Positions 13,342-16,916 of a DNA stretch of 16,916 bases are shown here, one piece after another. The notes beneath the pieces were generated by a model. The model was given only the letters and a program-made list of their open reading frames with translations, had not been told where the DNA came from and did no database searches. Every line of letters begins with the position of its first letter. The first letter of the stretch is position 1. The position numbers and the translations under genes are program-made. The DNA comes from an uncultured Rikenella sp. (GTDB lineage: Bacteria > Bacteroidota > Bacteroidia > Bacteroidales > Rikenellaceae), in contig NZ_CAJTMN010000044.1 in the NCBI RefSeq assembly GCF_910577125.1, positions 1 to 16,916 on the forward strand. The letters run 5' to 3'.

Positions 13342-14031
13342 ATGAAAGAAGAAAAATACACCATCCTGCAAGTAGACGACCACGCCCTGTTCCGCAACGG
13401 ACTGAAGTTGCTGCTCAACTCCCACCCCCGGTTCCGCGTGGTGGGCGAAGCGGCCACCGGGCGCGAGATGCTCGGGTGGCTGGAGCAGGCGGAACGGCTG
13501 CCGGACGTCGTGCTGCTCGACATCGCCATGCCCGACATGAACGGCATCGAGGCGGCGGCCGAAGCACTGAAACATTGGCCCGAGCTGCGGATCATCACCC
13601 TATCGATGTACGGCGAGGAGGACTACTACTTCAAGATGGTCTCGCAGGGCGTCAAGGGATTCCTGCTCAAGAACTCGGACATCACGGAGGTCTACGCCGC
13701 CATCGAGGCGGTGCTGGAGGGCGGGTCGTACTTTTCTCAGGAGCTGCTGTTCAACCTGGTGAGCAACCTGCGCTCCTCGTCGGACAGCGAGGCCGAAGAG
13801 CTGCCCGAGGCAGAAGAGGAGGCGACCGACGAAGCCGCCCTCTCGGCTCGGGAAAAGGAGATTCTGCTACTGATCTGCAAAGGGATGACCAACTACGAGA
13901 TCGCCGACACGCTCTTCATCTCGAAACGGACGGTGGACAAGCACCGGGCCAACATCCTCGAAAAAACCAACTGCAAAAACACGGCGAATCTGGTCGTCTA
14001 CGCCATCAAGAACGGGCTGGTCGAAATTTGA
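13342..14031 (+). CDS. NarL/FixJ-type response regulator
   Basis: A 229-residue cytoplasmic DNA-binding regulator. The receiver domain (about 7-125) has the acidic pair Asp12/Asp13, phosphorylation site Asp60 (VVLLDIAMPDMNG), Ser88 and Lys110 (GFLLKNS). A linker rich in Glu (about 148-163) leads to a LuxR-type helix-turn-helix (about 165-229): LSAREKEILLLICKGMTN, then YEIADTLFISKRTVDKHRAN. It would be phosphorylated by a histidine kinase, but none is adjacent in its transcript. The kinase at 15214 is of a different type. It overlaps no neighbour, is 15 bp after bioA, and converges on the exonuclease gene with 14 bp between stops and no visible terminator. Confidence 0.93.
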   Translation: MKEEKYTILQVDDHALFRNGLKLLLNSHPRFRVVGEAATGREMLGWLEQAERLPDVVLLDIAMPDMNGIEAAAEALKHWPELRIITLSMYGEEDYYFKMVSQGVKGFLLKNSDITEVYAAIEAVLEGGSYFSQELLFNLVSNLRSSSDSEAEELPEAEEEATDEAALSAREKEILLLICKGMTNYEIADTLFISKRTVDKHRANILEKTNCKNTANLVVYAIKNGLVEI

Positions 14032-14045
14032 CCGGCGCCTCTCCG

Positions 14046-14552
14046 TTATAAAATCCGCATCGCGATCCGGGCGCACCCCTCGGCATCGGCCAGCGCATGG
14101 TGGTGTCCCTCGAACGGAATCCCCAGCCACGCACAAACCGTCGGCAAACGGTGATTCCCGATCTCCGCTTTCGGAATGAGCCTCCGCGCCGCCCGCAACG
14201 TACAATAGAACCGGTAGTCGGCCGGATAATCCATCCCATACGCTTCGTAAGCCGCCCGCAGGGCCCGCTCGTCGAAAGCGGCATTGTGGGCCACCAGCGG
14301 CAGCCCGTCGACCAGCGGCGCGACCTCCGTGTTCCAGACCTCCGGAAAGAGCGGCGCGTCGTCTGTATCCTCGGCACAGATGCCGTGTATCTGCTCGGTG
14401 AAGAAGCGGTAATAGTAGTTCGGCGTGGGCCGGATCAGCCGATGCAGCCGCCCGGCGATCTCGCCGCCCCGCACGACGACCAGTCCGACCGAGCAGATGC
14501 TCGACGGACGGCCGTTGGCGGTCTCGAAGTCTATGGCGGCGAAATCTTTCAT
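14046..14552 (-). CDS. DEDDh 3'-5' exonuclease (PolIII epsilon-like)
   Basis: A 168-residue exonuclease of the DnaQ/RNase T fold. Exo I is FAAIDFETAN (Asp8, Glu10), Exo II lies in LVAHNAAFDERAL (His-Asn-x-x-Phe-Asp), and Exo III ends in HHALADAEGCARI with the His and Asp of the DEDDh type. Family members proofread DNA or trim RNA, and this stand-alone short form could act in repair or RNA turnover. The reading frame extends 26 codons upstream, but the promoter at 14597-14604 lies inside that extension, so ATG 14552 is the start. It is divergent from rnhA. I would not call it dnaQ without further evidence. Confidence 0.9.
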   Translation of the reverse strand: MKDFAAIDFETANGRPSSICSVGLVVVRGGEIAGRLHRLIRPTPNYYYRFFTEQIHGICAEDTDDAPLFPEVWNTEVAPLVDGLPLVAHNAAFDERALRAAYEAYGMDYPADYRFYCTLRAARRLIPKAEIGNHRLPTVCAWLGIPFEGHHHALADAEGCARIAMRIL

Positions 14553-14568
14553 CCGGTCATCGTTCCGG

Positions 14569-14600
14569 TTTCTCTCCCGGCAAATTTCTCTCCCGGCAAA
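14569..14600 (-). repeat. Perfect 16-bp tandem duplication at the exonuclease promoter
   Basis: The unit TTTCTCTCCCGGCAAA occurs twice back to back (14569-14584, 14585-14600). It begins in the -7 box of the minus-strand promoter and covers the start of the predicted transcript. Confidence 0.8.
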
Positions 14601-14604
14601 GATA
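14597..14604 (-). promoter_or_regulatory. -7 box of exonuclease promoter
   Basis: TATCTTTG on the minus strand is a perfect match, about 45 bp before ATG 14552. It fixes the start codon choice. The next promoter, for rnhA, points the other way 72 bp upstream. Confidence 0.7.
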
Positions 14605-14675
14605 GCGAAGAGTCCCGGCTCCCCGCACAAAAATCCTCCGGCAGCCGGGGAGTGCCGCTGCGTCCGAAAAAATTT

Positions 14676-14683
14676 TATCTTTG
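14676..14683 (+). promoter_or_regulatory. -7 box of rnhA promoter
   Basis: TATCTTTG is preceded by an A/T-rich run. It ends only 9 bp before ATG 14693, so with a start about 6-7 nt beyond the box the mRNA would be almost leaderless. Confidence 0.7.
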
Positions 14684-14692
14684 CGAATAGAG

Positions 14693-15190
14693 ATGAACAA
14701 CCGTGTGACGATATATACCGACGGCTCCTCGCTCGGCAACCCGGGCCCCGGAGGCTACGGCGTCGTGCTGCTGGCCGGCCCCCACCGGCGCGAGATTTCG
14801 GCCGGTTACCGGCTCACCACCAACAACCGCATGGAGCTCCTCGCCGTCATCACCGGCCTCGAAGCCCTGAAACGAGACGGACTCGACGTGACCGTCTACT
14901 CCGACTCCAAATACGTGGTGGACGCGGTTCAAAAAGGGTGGATTTACGGCTGGATGCGCAAAGGATTCGCCGGAAAGAAGAATCCGGATTTATGGCGACG
15001 CTTCCTGCGTGTCTTCGGGCGCCACACTGTCCGGTTCATCTGGATCAAAGGCCACGCCGACAACATCGAGAACGAGCGGTGCGACCTGCTCGCCACCACC
15101 GCGGCCCGCGGCGAGACGCTGCTCGAAGACACCGGCTATCTGGCCGAAGCCTCGGTGCCGGCCCGCGGCGAGACGACCTTTTCCGCCTAA
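14693..15190 (+). CDS. rnhA: Ribonuclease HI
   Basis: A 165-residue RNase H that cuts RNA in RNA-DNA hybrids, removing primers and R-loops. The four catalytic acids are in place: Asp10 (IYTDGSSLGNPGPGG), Glu48 (TTNNRMELLA), Asp71 (VYSDSKYVVDAV) and Asp131, with His121 in the flexible loop (IKGHADNIENERCD). The basic handle region (KGWIYGWMRKGFAGKKNPDLW) resembles the E. coli enzyme. The C-terminus is about ten residues longer than E. coli RNase HI. A start four codons earlier (TTG, 14681) overlaps the promoter box and is rejected. The histidine kinase gene follows by 23 bp and is probably co-transcribed. Confidence 0.96.
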   Translation: MNNRVTIYTDGSSLGNPGPGGYGVVLLAGPHRREISAGYRLTTNNRMELLAVITGLEALKRDGLDVTVYSDSKYVVDAVQKGWIYGWMRKGFAGKKNPDLWRRFLRVFGRHTVRFIWIKGHADNIENERCDLLATTAARGETLLEDTGYLAEASVPARGETTFSA

Positions 15191-15213
15191 TCTTTCATCC
15201 TCCCCGCCTCTCT

Positions 15214-16383
15214 ATGCGCAGATTCACCATCGGATATCGCGGCAAACTGCTCTTCATCATGCTCGGATGCGCGATCGGCGTCGCCTCGCTCGTCTACTCG
15301 AACTACCTCGTGGGGCAGCTGCGCGACAAGGAACGGCACGAGATTCACCTCTGGTCGTTCGCCGTGGGCGAGAGCGTCAAGGCCGCCTCCAACGGCGCGA
15401 GGGCTCAGGCGGCGATTCTGAACCGAATCATCAACTTCTCGGAAGACATCCCCGTGATCGTCTGCGACGACCACCTGCGCGTGCTCCGCTACCGGCTGAT
15501 CGACCCGGCCGTGATGGCCGATCCCGATCGGCTGGCCGACAAACTGGAGAGCATGCGCTCCGGCGGCCGCGACCCGATCGAGATACCGACCGCCCAAGGA
15601 ACCGTCGTCCGCGTCTTTTACGACGAATCGCCGCTGCTCAAAGCCTTGCAGTACTTTCCGTGGATCCAGCTCAGCATCTTCGCCGTCTTCATCGGCTTCG
15701 CCTTCATCGCCTTCCGCTCGTCGAAACTCAGCGAGCAGAACCGGGTCTGGATCGGGATGGCCAAAGAGACGGCCCACCAGTTAGGGACACCGACCAGCTC
15801 GCTGCTCGGCTGGCTGGAGTACCTCCGGAGCCAGAACAGCGTAGAACCGTTCGTCGTGGACGAAATGAGCAAAGACCTGACCCGGCTGCTCAAGGTGGTA
15901 GACCGTTTCTCAAAGATCGGAGCGACGACCAACCTCGCACCGCGGAATATCTACGAGCTGGTGGCGGCGGCTGTGACCTATTTTCAGACCCGGATCCCGA
16001 AAAACGTGACGCTCAACTTCGCTCCGTGCACCGCCGAACCGATTCAGGGGATGGTGAACGAGGCGCTTTTCGGCTGGGTGGTCGAGAACCTGCTGAAAAA
16101 CGCCCTCGACGCGCTGCAGGGCAGGGGTTCGATCACGGTACAATTATCGGTACGGGACGACCGGTGGATCTGCATCGACATCCGGGACACGGGCAAAGGG
16201 ATGCCGAAAGCGAACTTCAAACGTATCTTCCGGCCGGGTTTCACGACCAAGACGCGCGGATGGGGTCTGGGGCTTTCGCTGAGCAAACGGATTATTGAGG
16301 AGTACCATCATGGCCGCATTTTTGTAGTAGATTCGGAACCGGACAAAGGAACGACCATGCGGATCATGATCCGGAAGCTGTAA
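15214..16383 (+). CDS. Sensor histidine kinase, HQLGTP type
   Basis: A 389-residue inner-membrane kinase with two membrane helices (about 11-32 and 150-167) enclosing a sensor region of about 115 residues with no recognised domain. The phospho-acceptor is His188 in AKETAHQLGTPTSSLLGWLE, the H-box form common in Bacteroidota. The ATPase domain shows the N-box ENLLKNALDAL (291-301), G1 DTGKGMP (325-331), F-box FRPGFTTKTRG (339-349) and G2 WGLGLSLSK (350-358). The signal is unknown. No response regulator gene follows, and the regulator at 13342 is in another unit. The gene ends right at a repeat island, where remnants of an H2 palindrome begin 2 bp after the stop codon. Confidence 0.94.
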   Translation: MRRFTIGYRGKLLFIMLGCAIGVASLVYSNYLVGQLRDKERHEIHLWSFAVGESVKAASNGARAQAAILNRIINFSEDIPVIVCDDHLRVLRYRLIDPAVMADPDRLADKLESMRSGGRDPIEIPTAQGTVVRVFYDESPLLKALQYFPWIQLSIFAVFIGFAFIAFRSSKLSEQNRVWIGMAKETAHQLGTPTSSLLGWLEYLRSQNSVEPFVVDEMSKDLTRLLKVVDRFSKIGATTNLAPRNIYELVAAAVTYFQTRIPKNVTLNFAPCTAEPIQGMVNEALFGWVVENLLKNALDALQGRGSITVQLSVRDDRWICIDIRDTGKGMPKANFKRIFRPGFTTKTRGWGLGLSLSKRIIEEYHHGRIFVVDSEPDKGTTMRIMIRKL

Positions 16384-16435
16384 CCATTTGAATCGCCCCG
16401 GCGCGCGGACATAGAACGGGGTACAGCAAATAAGT

Positions 16436-16507
16436 AAGCGATACGTAGTATCGCTCCGTCCCGCCGGGGTCACCCGGCCGCCGCCCGCGCAGGGCAGTTT
16501 CGTCCGG
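16436..16507 (-). repeat. H4 element, copy d
   Basis: Reverse orientation, hairpin GCGATAC/GTATCGC, then the conserved CCCGCCGGGGTCACCCGG and CGCGCAGGGCAG segments. Confidence 0.8.
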
Positions 16508-16520
16508 TTCAAAGCTCGCC

Positions 16521-16592
16521 GCGCGCCACGCCTTAGGAGGCGATTCAACTGTTTCGGCGATGAGCCGAAATAGAATGAACCGCCCAGGCGCA
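16521..16592 (-). repeat. H2 palindrome, copy c
   Basis: Core TTTCGGC/GCCGAAA with loop GATGA, and arms GGCGATTCA and TGAACCGCC with one changed base. The right outer arm is weakened (GGCGCAC). Confidence 0.8.
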
Positions 16593-16622
16593 CGGACAAA
16601 GAATGAGACAAAGCAAACAAGT

Positions 16623-16693
16623 AAGCGAAACACAGTTTCGCTCTGTCCCGCCGAGGTCACTCGGCCGCCGCCCGCGCAGGGCAGTTTCGTCCG
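16623..16693 (-). repeat. H4 element, copy e
   Basis: Reverse orientation, hairpin GCGAAAC/GTTTCGC. The body has paired A/T-for-G/C changes relative to copy d (CCGAGGTCACTCGG against CCGGGGTCACCCGG), another compensatory substitution. Confidence 0.8.
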
Positions 16694-16708
16694 GTTCAAA
16701 GCTCTCCC

Positions 16709-16782
16709 GTCGCCCGCCCGCCTGAAGAGGGATTTCGCTCGTTTTGCGATGAGCAAAATGAAATGAAATCCCAGCGGGCGAC
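16709..16782 (-). repeat. H3 palindrome, copy d
   Basis: Outer arms GTCGCCCGC/GCGGGCGAC. Middle arms read GGGATTTCGC with GAAATCCC, where copies b and c have GGAATTTCAC with GAAATTCC, so the stem substitutions are matched. Confidence 0.8.
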
Positions 16783-16795
16783 GATTGAAATCCCT

Positions 16796-16869
16796 CGCGC
16801 GCCACGCCTAAGGAGGCGATTCAACTGTTTCGGCGATGAGCCGAAACAGAATGAATCGCCCGGCGCGCG
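16796..16869 (-). repeat. H2 palindrome, copy d
   Basis: Nearly perfect: GGCGATTCA/TGAATCGCC arms and core GTTTCGGC/GCCGAAAC, a C-G pair where copy a has a T-A pair. Confidence 0.85.
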
Positions 16870-16874
16870 AAACG

Positions 16875-16916
16875 CGGCGGAGCGACAGCGGAGCCGCAGT
16901 GAGGCGGACACGGGGC
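16875..16916 (-). repeat. S module, inverted copy 4, cut by the window end
   Basis: The reverse complement of this stretch reads CCCCGTGTCCGCCTC to GGCTCCGCTGTCGCTCCGCCG, as at 168-200 and 3623-3662. Confidence 0.65.

Larger units (their letters stand above)
16384..16916. repeat. Repeat island at the right edge
   Basis: There is no gene. In order it holds an H2 right-arm remnant (16385-16407), H4d, H2c, H4e, H3d, H2d and an inverted S module running to the window end. Read on the minus strand, the order S-H2-H3-H4 mirrors 168-400 at the left edge. Confidence 0.7.

Noticed and set aside
12033..14051. Plus-strand 672-codon open frame
   Set aside because: It is a second frame through bioA and the response regulator, with Arg/Gly-rich sequence and no domain.
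13342..16383. Response regulator and histidine kinase as a cognate pair
   Set aside because: They are in separate units with a divergent gene between them. NarL-type regulators usually pair with HisKA_3 kinases, not the HQLGTP type.

Overview
The window looks like chromosomal DNA of a GC-rich Bacteroidota, most likely a Rikenellaceae/Alistipes-type gut bacterium. This rests on TAnnTTTG -7 promoter boxes before several genes, mostly non-Shine-Dalgarno starts, a Bacteroidota-style HQLGTP histidine kinase, and short reading frames resembling the FISUMP (TIGR02145) domain common in surface proteins of this phylum. The family assignments come from memory of motifs, not from a search.

Layout. 1-533: hairpin-rich repeats, then a terminator. 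534-2710 (minus): a translation-related block reading tRNA-Glu, rpsT, tRNA-Leu, terminator, tadA, then an exported TPR protein. 2769-3387: two FISUMP C-terminal cassettes (A, B). 3388-4344: repeat island without genes. 4345-5522 (minus): orphan ABC-2 permease with its own promoter. 5592-6168 (minus): three tandem cassettes (E, D, C), preceded by a three-palindrome block (6180-6432). 6529-8802 (plus): promoter, strongly folded leader and an LtaS-like sulfatase-fold enzyme. 8851-9583 (plus): two more cassettes (F, G) around another three-palindrome block. 9584-10310: repeat island. 10338-14031 (plus): AspT/YidE-type transporter, bioA and a LuxR-type response regulator. 14046-14604 (minus): DEDDh exonuclease, divergent from rnhA and a histidine kinase (14676-16383). 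16384-16916: repeat island.

The housekeeping genes are ordinary. The unusual part is the intergenic DNA. Seven promoterless fragments encode only the last 61-69 residues of a FISUMP-like domain. All share a 13-bp left border and a 30-bp right border that runs past the stop codon, while the interior varies strongly. Five of the seven are exactly 186 bp. Four families of dispersed composite palindromes (here H1-H4) surround them, and their stems change by compensatory substitution. In the order H4-H3-H1 they form a leader ending 8-11 bp before a cassette on the same strand (seen complete twice, and once without H3). I infer a silent-cassette repertoire, comparable in logic to pilS or vls loci, that could re-tail an expressed FISUMP surface protein elsewhere in the genome. 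No expression locus, recombinase or reverse transcriptase lies in this window, so the mechanism is unproven.
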